Positions 9,645 through 16,717 of a stretch of 42,624 nt of DNA are shown piece after piece. A model generated the notes under the pieces. The model made no database searches, had not been told where the DNA came from, and was given only the letters and a program-made list of their open reading frames with translations. Source of the stretch: Gammaproteobacteria bacterium (lineage in GTDB: Bacteria > Pseudomonadota > Gammaproteobacteria > Acidiferrobacterales > SPGG2); the NCBI GenBank assembly GCA_029861845.1, contig JAOTYM010000024.1, positions 1-42,624 of the forward strand, written 5' to 3'. A program made the translations under genes and the position numbers. Position 1 is the first letter of the stretch, and every line of letters starts with the position of its first letter.

Positions 9645-10442
9645 TCAAAAACTATGCTCCGGGCCGGGAAACTCCTGCTCACGAACGGCGGCGATAAAGG
9701 CCTTCACCGCGGCCTGTATGGTGCCATTCTCCTCCATGAAATTCTTGGAAAATTTTGGACTGCGCCGCGGATAGATGCCGAGCATGTCTTGAAGCACCAG
9801 TACTTGTCCATCACAACCGGGGCCAGCTCCGATGCCGATGGTGGGAATGGTTAATTCGGCCGAGACGTGCTTCGCTAATTCAGATGGAATCGCCTCGAGC
9901 ACCAATATACTGGCGCCGGCCTCCTGCAACGCACGGGCGTCGTTAAGCAACCGTTCAGCCGCCGCCTTGTCGCGCCCCTGCACACGGAATCCGCCGAGTT
10001 GATGGACGGACTGTGGCGTCAGCCCAAGGTGACCGCAGACAGGAATCCCACGCTCCGTTAAAAACCGCACCGTCTCCGCCATCGTACGTCCGCCTTCAAT
10101 CTTAACTACGTGCGCATAACCCTCTTTCATCAAGCGACCAGCATTACTAAAGGTGAGGTCCGGACTGACCTCGTAACTCAAAAACGGCATATCGGCAACA
10201 ATAAGCGTACGCTGACAGCCGCTGGCGACACATCGGGTATGGTAGACCATGTCATCAAGGGTTACGGGCAGCGTTGTTTCGTGCCCTTGGCAAACCATGC
10301 CGACTGAATCACCGACAATGATCATGTCAATGCCGGCGCTATCGAGCAGGTGCGCAAAACTGTAATCGTAGGCAGTAAGGCAAGTAATCTTTTCGCCTGC
10401 CTGCTTCATAGCCTGTAGAGTTGTGATCGTTACGGGTTTCAT
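9645..10442 (-). CDS. panB: 3-methyl-2-oxobutanoate hydroxymethyltransferase (ketopantoate synthase)
   Basis: First step of pantothenate synthesis: transfers a hydroxymethyl group from 5,10-methylene-tetrahydrofolate to alpha-ketoisovalerate. The 265-residue protein shows CLTAYDYSFA, the metal-site stretch VGDSVGMVCQGHETTLPV, ADMPFLSYE, KIEGG, GHLGLTPQS and the catalytic-Glu region LVLEAIP. The length is normal. Its ATG overlaps the stop of the kinase gene by ATGA, which indicates coupling. panC, often next, is not here: the gene is followed by a tRNA on the other strand. Confidence 0.98.
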   Translation of the reverse strand: MKPVTITTLQAMKQAGEKITCLTAYDYSFAHLLDSAGIDMIIVGDSVGMVCQGHETTLPVTLDDMVYHTRCVASGCQRTLIVADMPFLSYEVSPDLTFSNAGRLMKEGYAHVVKIEGGRTMAETVRFLTERGIPVCGHLGLTPQSVHQLGGFRVQGRDKAAAERLLNDARALQEAGASILVLEAIPSELAKHVSAELTIPTIGIGAGPGCDGQVLVLQDMLGIYPRRSPKFSKNFMEENGTIQAAVKAFIAAVREQEFPGPEHSF

Positions 10443-11089
10443 CGACCTACAGAAAGTGGATTAAAAAAATGCCGTCCGCTACGATACTTGCGAATCTGAT
10501 CTACTAAAACCTCGAAATCGTCATCATTATCCACGAAGTTTATCTCGGCTGCATTCACTACCAGTAGCGGCCCAGCCGAGTAATGATAAAAGAACTGTGT
10601 ATAGGCATCGACTACTTGCTGTAGGTACTCGCGCTCGATCAGATGTTCATAACCAACATCGCGCTGTCGAATGCGGGGCATCAACACTTCGACCGGTGCC
10701 TGTAGATAAACCACCTGGTCCGGCACCGGTAGATCCAAACTGAGATGTGAGTAGACCTGCTGGTAAAGCCGAAGTTCATCATCATCCAGATTGACGCGGG
10801 CGAACAGTGAATCTTTCTCCAAAAGAAAATCCGCAACGCATCCGGGCCGAAACATGTCGCCCTGCTTAAGCTGCTGGATCTGACGCGCACGTTGAAACAA
10901 GAAAAACAACTGTGTAGGTAGGGCGAACCGCGCCCGCGCCTGATAGAACCTATCCAAGAACGGATTCTCTTCCGGTTGTTCTAGCAACGCCTTGCTACCG
11001 AACGCGTCTGCCAATCTACGGGCCAGGCTAGTCTTACCCACGCCGATCGGTCCTTCAATCGCCAGATAGCCCGGGTTGTCACGATTCAT
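10439..11089 (-). CDS. Deoxynucleoside kinase family protein
   Basis: Salvage kinase that phosphorylates a deoxynucleoside; the exact base preference (dA, dG or others) cannot be read from the sequence. It has 216 residues. The P-loop GPIGVGKT is at 13-20. EQPEENPFLDRFY carries the expected substrate-binding Glu region, and LEKDSLFA and the lid-like IRQRDVGYEHLIEREYL are also seen. It lies between folK and panB, an arrangement known from several proteobacteria, and overlaps panB by 4 nt. The start codon lacks a strong ribosome site, though a TATAAA element lies upstream. Confidence 0.9.
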   Translation of the reverse strand: MNRDNPGYLAIEGPIGVGKTSLARRLADAFGSKALLEQPEENPFLDRFYQARARFALPTQLFFLFQRARQIQQLKQGDMFRPGCVADFLLEKDSLFARVNLDDDELRLYQQVYSHLSLDLPVPDQVVYLQAPVEVLMPRIRQRDVGYEHLIEREYLQQVVDAYTQFFYHYSAGPLLVVNAAEINFVDNDDDFEVLVDQIRKYRSGRHFFNPLSVGR

Positions 11090-11116
11090 GCTTTAAATCA
11101 CGCCATTTGTTGGAAA

Positions 11117-11122
11117 TTTATA
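11117..11122 (-). promoter_or_regulatory. Possible extended -10 promoter for the kinase-panB pair
   Basis: In the 66-nt gap between folK and the kinase gene the minus strand reads TGGTATAAA, an extended -10 element about 28 nt before the kinase ATG. The -35 region (TCTGAA) is poor. It may be an internal promoter of the pcnB-panB operon. Confidence 0.35.
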
Positions 11123-11155
11123 CCACTGGGCTCGGGCCCTTCAGATGCCTAGGTT

Positions 11156-11680
11156 TTACAAACTTCCCAGGCAAGCTGTGTCGATCTTCTCAAGCCGCTG
11201 CTCACGACAAGCCGCCAACAGCTCGGTGACCCCGCCACGCCCTGGCACAATGAGGTCTTGGTCCAGCTCCGACAAAGGATACAGGACGAACGCACGCTCG
11301 TGGAGCCTGGGGTGAGGCACGGTAAGACCCGGCGTGCTCATCACAAATTGATCATACAAAAGCAAGTCAAGATCTAGTATTCGGGGGCCCCACCTTTGTT
11401 TACGCTCGACGCGCCCGTGTTGCACTTCTATTGCCAGCAAGTGCTCGACTAGCGTAGCTGCACCCAGCTCAGTACTAAGGCGACACACTGCGTTGACGAA
11501 ATCTGGCTGCTCAGTATAGCCCACCGGCGCTGTGCGATATAACGAAGAGCATCTTTCTAGGCGCGTTCTCGGCAGCATGCTAAGCGCAGACTTGGCTGTT
11601 CGCAGTTGAGCTATCGGATTATCGAGGTTGCTCCCTAGACCTACATAGACACGCGCGCGCCGTGATTTGGATTTACTCAT
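11156..11680 (-). CDS. folK: 2-amino-4-hydroxy-6-hydroxymethyldihydropteridine pyrophosphokinase (HPPK)
   Basis: Moves pyrophosphate from ATP to the pterin, a step of folate synthesis. The 174-residue protein has VYVGLGSNLDNP, YRTAPVGYTEQPDFVNAV, the diagnostic WGPRILDLDLLLYD with its two metal-binding aspartates, and VPHPRLHERAFVL. The ATG overlaps the pcnB stop (ATGA), so translation is coupled. The order pcnB-folK is conserved in gammaproteobacteria. Confidence 0.97.
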   Translation of the reverse strand: MSKSKSRRARVYVGLGSNLDNPIAQLRTAKSALSMLPRTRLERCSSLYRTAPVGYTEQPDFVNAVCRLSTELGAATLVEHLLAIEVQHGRVERKQRWGPRILDLDLLLYDQFVMSTPGLTVPHPRLHERAFVLYPLSELDQDLIVPGRGGVTELLAACREQRLEKIDTACLGSL

Positions 11681-12948
11681 ACCCTTTGCCGTTTACGTAC
11701 CCGTTTTCTGCCAGCTGATAACTTGCGCACCATAGATCGGCGTTCCGGCTCTTCAACTGCCTGAAATCGTGTCCACCAATCGCCCAAATCCGATCGCTCC
11801 TCGCCAACCTCAATGCGCAACAATAGAAAGTCATAGGCAGCACGAAAACGGCGGTGTTCGAGCAAACGAAAGGGTTGCTTGCCAGTGCGGCGGTTAAATC
11901 GGGATTGTAACATCCAAATCTCTCTTACGACGGCCGAGAAACGCCTGGGAATTGCGATGCGTTGCGACTGTTGTGTAAGAACAGAAGTGGTGGCTGTTTG
12001 TACGGCCTCGTGGCGCGTATGGCCGCGAGCCATGTGGGTTTCAAGTTGCCGACACAGCGGTTCCCACAACAAGGCGGCGAACAGAAAGGCGGGCGTAACC
12101 GGTTTATCCGCTTGAACACGACTATCCGTGTTGGCCAGTGCGTTGGGTACCAGTGTAAGCGGATATCCATCCCGTTCTATCGCCAGCGCCTCTTCGGTCA
12201 GCGGGAAGAGATATTCAAACAGCCGATAATGTCGCAGCAGCTCATACGTCTGCAACGCGCATCCACCGTGGAATAGCTTGATGACTTCTTCAAACATCCG
12301 TGCCGGTGGCACGCCCAACAATAAGCGTCCAAGCTCTCGAATTGGCGCCGCCGTGGCCGGTTCGATCTTGAACCCCAACTTCGCGGCGAAACGCAGGGCC
12401 CGTAACAAACGCACTGGATCCTCACGGTAACGTACCTCCGGGTCGCCAATGACCCGAAGCAGTCCTCGGCTAAGATCATCGATACCGCCGACGTAATCAA
12501 TAACCGAATGGTCCCGGATGTCGTAATACAATGCGTTAACTGTGAAATCTCGCCTAATTGCATCCTCTCCTTGGCTCCCGAACACATTGTCTTGCAGAAT
12601 GCGGCCTTCTACTGTCTGCCGGGGACCGGCAGACACCGGTTTGGGCATACCTCGAAAGGTGGCAACTTCGATAATTTCACGTCCAAAACGCACATGCGCA
12701 AGCCGAAAGCGACGACCAATTAGCCGCGCCCTACGAAAAAGTCTACGGACCTCTTCGGGCTTGGCATCGGTCGCCACATCGAAATCTTTCGGTTCGCGAC
12801 CGAGCAACAGATCACGTACGCAGCCCCCCACCAGGTAACTGTCAAACCCGGCCTCATTAAGTCTGCTTAAGACCTTAAGCGCGTTTTGATCGATATGCGC
12901 CTGTGAGATTGGGTGTTCAGAACATGGAATGGTAACGGGGGCGCTAAT
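11677..12948 (-). CDS. pcnB: Poly(A) polymerase I, probable AUU start
   Basis: Adds poly(A) tails to RNA 3' ends and thereby speeds decay. The nucleotidyltransferase core is plain: YLVGGCVRDLLLGREPKDFDVAT, RRFRLAHVRFG, EIIEVATFRG and RRDFTVNALYYD. The frame is open back to an ATG at 13023, but that ATG has no spaced ribosome site and falls between a good -35 and -10. An in-frame ATT at 12948 has GGAGG 5 nt upstream and gives 423 residues starting (M)ISAPVTIP, which aligns with the E. coli region just before its SEHPIS-like stretch. E. coli pcnB has been reported to start at AUU too. The C-terminus is Arg/Lys-rich (GRKRVRKRQRV), as in PAP I. It overlaps folK by 4 nt. Confidence 0.93.
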   Translation of the reverse strand: MSAPVTIPCSEHPISQAHIDQNALKVLSRLNEAGFDSYLVGGCVRDLLLGREPKDFDVATDAKPEEVRRLFRRARLIGRRFRLAHVRFGREIIEVATFRGMPKPVSAGPRQTVEGRILQDNVFGSQGEDAIRRDFTVNALYYDIRDHSVIDYVGGIDDLSRGLLRVIGDPEVRYREDPVRLLRALRFAAKLGFKIEPATAAPIRELGRLLLGVPPARMFEEVIKLFHGGCALQTYELLRHYRLFEYLFPLTEEALAIERDGYPLTLVPNALANTDSRVQADKPVTPAFLFAALLWEPLCRQLETHMARGHTRHEAVQTATTSVLTQQSQRIAIPRRFSAVVREIWMLQSRFNRRTGKQPFRLLEHRRFRAAYDFLLLRIEVGEERSDLGDWWTRFQAVEEPERRSMVRKLSAGRKRVRKRQRV

Positions 12949-12958
12949 CTTCACCTCC
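12946..12958 (-). promoter_or_regulatory. Ribosome binding site and AUU start codon of pcnB
   Basis: The minus strand carries GGAGG (12958-12954), spacer TGAAG, then ATT (12948-12946) in frame with pcnB. The GTG at 12954-12952 is inside the Shine-Dalgarno itself and cannot use it. No other in-frame start nearby has a spaced site. Confidence 0.65.
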
Positions 12959-12990
12959 GCAAGAGAATTACCTGGAAATAGGTCGCATTG

Positions 12991-13018
12991 TTGTTCAAAA
13001 TTCGTCCGTCCGTATAAT
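12991..13018 (+). promoter_or_regulatory. Promoter of tRNA-Glu
   Basis: TTGTTC (12991-12996), 16 nt, and consensus TATAAT (13013-13018). Transcription would start near 13025, giving a short leader before the tRNA at 13062. The -35 is weak. The -10 coincides with the -10 of the opposing pcnB promoter. Confidence 0.5.
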
Positions 13019-13042
13019 AACATCCCTTTAATACGCGGTCAG
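13014..13042 (-). promoter_or_regulatory. Promoter of pcnB-folK-kinase-panB
   Basis: On the minus strand CTGACC (13042-13037), a 17-nt spacer and TATTAT (13019-13014). The start point would be near 13007, downstream of the ATG at 13023, leaving about 58 nt of leader before the AUU start. Confidence 0.55.
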
Positions 13043-13061
13043 AATACCGCATCACACACAC

Positions 13062-13137
13062 GCTCCCTTCGTCTAGTGGCCTAGGACACCGGCCTCTCAC
13101 GCCGGTAACAGGGGTTCGAGTCCCCTAGGGAGCGCCA
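13062..13137 (+). tRNA. tRNA-Glu (anticodon CTC)
   Basis: A 76-nt tRNA with CCA encoded. The acceptor stem is GCTCCCT/AGGGAGC with discriminator G. The anticodon stem CCGGC/GCCGG encloses loop CTCTCAC, giving CTC (reads GAG). The rest follows tRNA-Glu closely, including TTCGTCTAG at the D-arm side and the T-arm GGGGTTCGAGTCCCC. Confidence 0.95.
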
Positions 13138-13195
13138 CCGCCGCCGATGCCTGTAAATACCTTGAAATCATAGACACAAGGGCCACATTTTTTGT

Positions 13196-14059
13196 ATGAC
13201 TACTATGAGCACATCGCCCTACATCTCGGCAGTCAGCCAAAAGGAATTCGCGGCGCAAGTATTAGAGAAGTCACGAGAAGTGCCCGTACTCGTGGATTTT
13301 TGGGCTCAATGGTGTAGGCCATGTCATATGCTGATGCCTGTGTTGGCAAAGCTTGCCGATGCCTATGCAGGAAAATTTCTGCTTGCCAAGGTAGATACTG
13401 ACAGCGAGCGTGAATTAGCGATGACGTATGGCATTCGTAGTCTGCCCACTGTAAAGATCTTCCGCAACGGAGAAGTTGCAGATGAATTTATGGGGCTGCA
13501 ACCAGAATCGGCGATCCGACAAATCATCGATCGCCATGTGTCACGCGAATCCGACACCATGGTCGAGGCCGCCCTGCTGGCCCATCGCGACGGCAAAACA
13601 GAAGAAGCGACTGAGCTACTGCGAGATGCCATGGACACGGATCCCGATAACGATCAGGTCAAAACCGAACTCGCAAAGATATATCTCGAGCAGTCGCGCC
13701 TTGACGACGCGGAAAAGCTGCTCGACCGTATCACCAAGCTAGACTCAGAGGGACTTGCCCTGGTTGTGCGCATCACATTTATACGCATCGCTGCCAATGC
13801 ATTGCCGATGGCAGAGTTAGAACGGGCGATTTCTTTGGATCCAAACAACTGTGATGCGCGCCACAAGCTAAGTGCGCTGCAGGTGTTAAAAAACGATTAT
13901 GAGCCCGCTCTGCAACAACTTCTGGAGATCGTAAAGCGAAACCGGAAATTTGACGATGATGCTGGACGCAGGCACATGGTGGCGTTGTTCGATATGATCG
14001 GCGATAGCAACGATCTGGTCCGCAAGTATCGCAACCTACTGTCCCAGGCGCTCAACTAG
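13196..14059 (+). CDS. cnoX: Thioredoxin-TPR chaperedoxin CnoX (YbbN family)
   Basis: Holdase and redox partner that protects proteins under oxidative chlorine stress and hands them to GroEL or DnaK (family knowledge). The 287-residue protein has an N-terminal thioredoxin domain (about 10-115; LVDFWAQWCRPCHML with C40 and C43, and SLPTVKIF as cis-Pro loop) and a C-terminal part of TPR-like helices from residue 125. It keeps a full CxxC pair, unlike E. coli CnoX, so it may be redox active. The start is ATG 13196; a second ATG lies 9 nt in, and neither has a strong ribosome site. Confidence 0.92.
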   Translation: MTTMSTSPYISAVSQKEFAAQVLEKSREVPVLVDFWAQWCRPCHMLMPVLAKLADAYAGKFLLAKVDTDSERELAMTYGIRSLPTVKIFRNGEVADEFMGLQPESAIRQIIDRHVSRESDTMVEAALLAHRDGKTEEATELLRDAMDTDPDNDQVKTELAKIYLEQSRLDDAEKLLDRITKLDSEGLALVVRITFIRIAANALPMAELERAISLDPNNCDARHKLSALQVLKNDYEPALQQLLEIVKRNRKFDDDAGRRHMVALFDMIGDSNDLVRKYRNLLSQALN

Positions 14060-14136
14060 TGCGAACAGTCTAAGACGCGCTTAGTCCTTGTTATTGCCCA
14101 AGGCGAGATAAAAGCAGGTGTTTGAGTGTGGGCCAA

Positions 14137-14157
14137 CCGTGCCCGCAGTAGGCACGG
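14137..14157. other. Hairpin between convergent cnoX and the ankyrin gene
   Basis: A perfect 7-bp GC-rich stem (14137-14143 and 14151-14157) with a 7-nt loop lies in the 99-nt gap between the two stops. Neither strand has a T-run after it, so it is a weak terminator candidate for both genes. Confidence 0.4.
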
Positions 14158-14158
14158 G

Positions 14159-14803
14159 CTAGCGCTTCGCGCCCCCGGTTTTTAGCATGTCGGCCGTACG
14201 GGTAAAGCCACCTCGGACCGCAATCGCCAGGGCCGTTTCACCCTTACCGTCCTTGGCATGCACATCGGCACCGCCATCCATCAACACTTTGGCGAGATCG
14301 GAATAACCCTTTGATGCCGCTGCCATAAGTGGCGTAGTGCCACTCAGTGTTTTGACATTGACGTTAACGCCAGTCTTGAGTAGGGACTGCGCCACCGATA
14401 GTTGGCCCTTGGAAACCGCGTTGAACAGCGCCACGGCGCCGTGCCGGGTCGAGGTTACTCTTTGCCTCTCAATACCAGTTGGGACCTTGAAGAATCGACT
14501 CGCCAGCGACACCACGACCATAGCGATTAGTGCGAACATCATGATGTGGCGGTCAACCCCAAATTCTATCGCCATGTCTGTGGGGAGATTGGCGCCAATG
14601 CTCAGGATTGCCACGACAAGTACGAGGGTGAACTTGAGGTATCGGACCAGTGCCACGCCGACGAGACACATCAACCCACCAAGCAAGTACCTGCGGTCTA
14701 TACCCCATTGGGTAGCGAGTGCGGTCGGCAGATTGGCGCCAATGCTCATCAGCGCCACCCCGATGACCAGTCCCCAGTCTGAAACCGATTTTACCTTAAT
14801 CAT
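14159..14803 (-). CDS. Ankyrin-repeat membrane protein with an internally duplicated membrane module
   Basis: Function unknown; ankyrin repeats bind other proteins. The 214-residue protein has two copies of a membrane module: residues 12-55 and 60-103, each with SIGANLPT (20-27 and 68-75) and then a [QE][WF]G[IV]DR turn and a hydrophobic helix. It continues with a linker and three ankyrin repeats (about 121-210; GTTPLMAAASKGYSDL and GETALAIAVRGGF). The two SIGANLPT copies share 19 identical bases. It is convergent with cnoX. A promoter-like pair ends almost at the ATG. Confidence 0.75.
   Translation of the reverse strand: MIKVKSVSDWGLVIGVALMSIGANLPTALATQWGIDRRYLLGGLMCLVGVALVRYLKFTLVLVVAILSIGANLPTDMAIEFGVDRHIMMFALIAMVVVSLASRFFKVPTGIERQRVTSTRHGAVALFNAVSKGQLSVAQSLLKTGVNVNVKTLSGTTPLMAAASKGYSDLAKVLMDGGADVHAKDGKGETALAIAVRGGFTRTADMLKTGGAKR
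14586..14604 (-). repeat. Direct repeat inside the ankyrin gene, downstream copy
   Basis: These 19 bases are identical to 14730-14748, 144 nt (48 codons) away in the same frame. They encode the core of SIGANLPT. The identity at DNA level points to a tandem duplication or gene conversion within the gene. Confidence 0.85.
14730..14748 (-). repeat. Direct repeat inside the ankyrin gene, upstream copy
   Basis: First of the two 19-base identical copies that encode the SIGANLPT core of the duplicated membrane module (partner at 14586-14604). Confidence 0.85.
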
Positions 14804-15129
14804 GGCCTGAGCCTAGTCGACAGCCCTGCCGCGTCAAATCAAACATTAGTAGCGTCCGCATTATTTTCAGCTTCCCTTACCTAGGCTGTGTGGTCGGTTT
14901 CCGCCGCGCCTGCAGCGGGCCGGCCGACCGGCTATTATCTTAGTGAACGGCACCGTCGCCAGCGCGAAGGTTAGCGCCCCAAAAAATACCAATATCCCGG
15001 CCTATTTGGGGGAATTATGCAAAATCCGTGCCCGTGGTCACAAATAATGGCCGTTTGCGGCCACAATTGGCGGGAAACAGGCCGAATGGGCAATTTTGGC
15101 CAATCTCACCGCCAGCGCAGGGGCGCAGG
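14804..15129. other. Intergenic region between divergent genes
   Basis: The 326 bases hold no convincing gene. On the minus strand TTGACG (14837-14832), 16 nt, and TAGGCT (14815-14810) could drive the ankyrin gene with almost no leader. The middle holds GC-rich short palindromes around GGCCGGCCGACCGG. The right part is rich in GGCC-like words but shows no clear promoter for the plus-strand gene. Confidence 0.4.
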
Positions 15130-15870
15130 ATGCCGATGGCCGACATGAAACGTACGACCCAAGCAACACCACGAACGCTTGAGCAACGCATCAGACGCCT
15201 GGAAAAGCGTGTGACGCTGCTTGCCGGCAGCGAAAAGCGCCAGCTCACCATCACGCCCAATGCGTTTCACCCGGCGCTTCCGCTCGGGTTGGGGGTGCTT
15301 GTGCTGGTGTGTGGCTACCTGGGCCTGGGCCTACCGCAACACTACTATCAACCGCTGTTTGCTGGCCTAGTCGTCATCTTGGTATACCACCGTCAATTGT
15401 GGTCGTTGGCGCCCGGCCACTGGCGCTGGCCACAGATCATCGTCAACTTCTTAATGCTATCGCTGTTTTTCAAACTCCTGATTGGTGGGGGCACGCGCTA
15501 CCCGCTCGAGTGGCTGAAGGTTCCGGTCCTCAGAAAGATTTTACCGGCGGAGGAAAGCCCTTGGTACGACCAGCTTTTTCCCAACTTCGATGTGGCATGG
15601 CAGGGTATTCCGGCTGTGACCGATCTGAGTTTTAACATCACCATGATTCAAAGCTTTTTGTTGATCGCCACCTTGGCGGGCGCGGTTTTCCGATTCCAAC
15701 CTTTCGCATCCCTAACTGCGGTGTTACTGCTGTTGGTGTCCATACCTACGTTCATTAGTTTTAATTGGGAGTGGGTGGTCCTGTTTCTCGTCCTCGGTGG
15801 TACTTCCTTGTACCTGCAAACATATCCCCTTACCGTGCGGCTGGACCACACTCAACAAAAAAACGAGTAA
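15130..15870 (+). CDS. Unrecognised membrane protein with five likely membrane segments
   Basis: I do not recognise this family. The frame opens at 15028, but ATG 15130 has AGGGG 6 nt upstream and is chosen, giving 246 residues. A short basic, helical N-terminus (RTLEQRIRRLEKRVTLLAG, possibly a coiled coil) precedes hydrophobic segments at about 49-68, 72-88, 102-117, 175-193 and 198-228. One soluble loop of about 50 residues between them contains the WYDQLFPNF stretch. The 3' end overlaps the convergent esterase gene by 41 nt. Confidence 0.65.
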   Translation: MPMADMKRTTQATPRTLEQRIRRLEKRVTLLAGSEKRQLTITPNAFHPALPLGLGVLVLVCGYLGLGLPQHYYQPLFAGLVVILVYHRQLWSLAPGHWRWPQIIVNFLMLSLFFKLLIGGGTRYPLEWLKVPVLRKILPAEESPWYDQLFPNFDVAWQGIPAVTDLSFNITMIQSFLLIATLAGAVFRFQPFASLTAVLLLLVSIPTFISFNWEWVVLFLVLGGTSLYLQTYPLTVRLDHTQQKNE

Positions 15871-16552
15871 ACCAACTAGCAGCATCTGCCAGTTCTGCGG
15901 CACAAACCGCATGTGCCACAGGATACGTACGCCAATCCACTGCGTATCCGTAATGTTGCAAACGCTTCCGCGATTCCGATGCCCGCGACAGCGGAATAAG
16001 TGGATCGTCTTCGCCGTGCGCCATGAAGATAGGGATATCACGATTGGCGTCATGGCGCTCTTGCGCCAAACGACTAGGGATGGGTAAGTAACTTGACAGG
16101 ATCAGCAGACCAGCCAGGCGTTGCGGGTAACGCAGGCCTGTGTACAAAGCGATGGCGCCACCCTGCGAGAATCCGGCCAACAAAATCTGCGATGCGGGAA
16201 TGCCGCGCTCAAGTTCACGTCGGATAAACACATGGACGATCTCCTGAGACTCTCGGATATGCTGAGAGTTGTCACGAAAATTGCCTGCCCCTGGCAGAAT
16301 GTCATACCATGCTCGCATTACAAAACCTGCATTAATCGTCACTGCGCGCATGGGTGCATGTGGGAACACGAAACGCACCGCTAGATCGCGCGGCAAACCA
16401 AGCTCAGGTACTACAGCTTCGAAATCATGTCCGTCGGCGCCCAGGCCATGCAGTAGTATCACGCTGGCGATCGGATTCGGTGCTGTCTCAATTTCAACTG
16501 GTGGCGTGGCTAGAGCAAGCGATTCTGCGGAAGAATTAGTATTTGAACTCAT
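15830..16552 (-). CDS. Carboxylesterase/phospholipase-type alpha/beta hydrolase
   Basis: Serine hydrolase of the carboxylesterase/acyl-protein-thioesterase group, probably cytosolic, acting on short-chain esters; the natural substrate is unknown. In its 240 residues the nucleophile is S129 (GFSQGG), the acid is an Asp in HGEDDPLIP (182-183), and the His is H214 (AHAVCAAE). The oxyanion-side HGLGADGHDF is at 35-44. Length matches the family (about 220). The Ser-rich N-terminal stretch is not a clear signal peptide. AGGA lies upstream of the ATG. It is divergent from rhdA. Confidence 0.92.
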   Translation of the reverse strand: MSSNTNSSAESLALATPPVEIETAPNPIASVILLHGLGADGHDFEAVVPELGLPRDLAVRFVFPHAPMRAVTINAGFVMRAWYDILPGAGNFRDNSQHIRESQEIVHVFIRRELERGIPASQILLAGFSQGGAIALYTGLRYPQRLAGLLILSSYLPIPSRLAQERHDANRDIPIFMAHGEDDPLIPLSRASESRKRLQHYGYAVDWRTYPVAHAVCAAELADAASWFTRFFVECGPAAR

Positions 16553-16642
16553 AGCATGGTATTCCTGTACGACCTTTCGTTACTCAAACGACCAGGAGTC
16601 TATCGTTACTGGCAACCGAGATAAATGGACACGCGTTTCAGT

Positions 16643-16670
16643 TTGTTTGCTGCTAGGCGCGGGCTAGAAT
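16643..16670 (+). promoter_or_regulatory. Promoter of rhdA
   Basis: TTGTTT (16643-16648), a 16-nt spacer and TAGAAT (16665-16670). The start point would be near 16677, leaving about 40 nt of leader with GGAGAAGG before the ATG. Confidence 0.6.
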
Positions 16671-16717
16671 GTTCGTGGTTGATACATGCCTAAGACCCTA
16701 GTACTGGAGAAGGTCAC

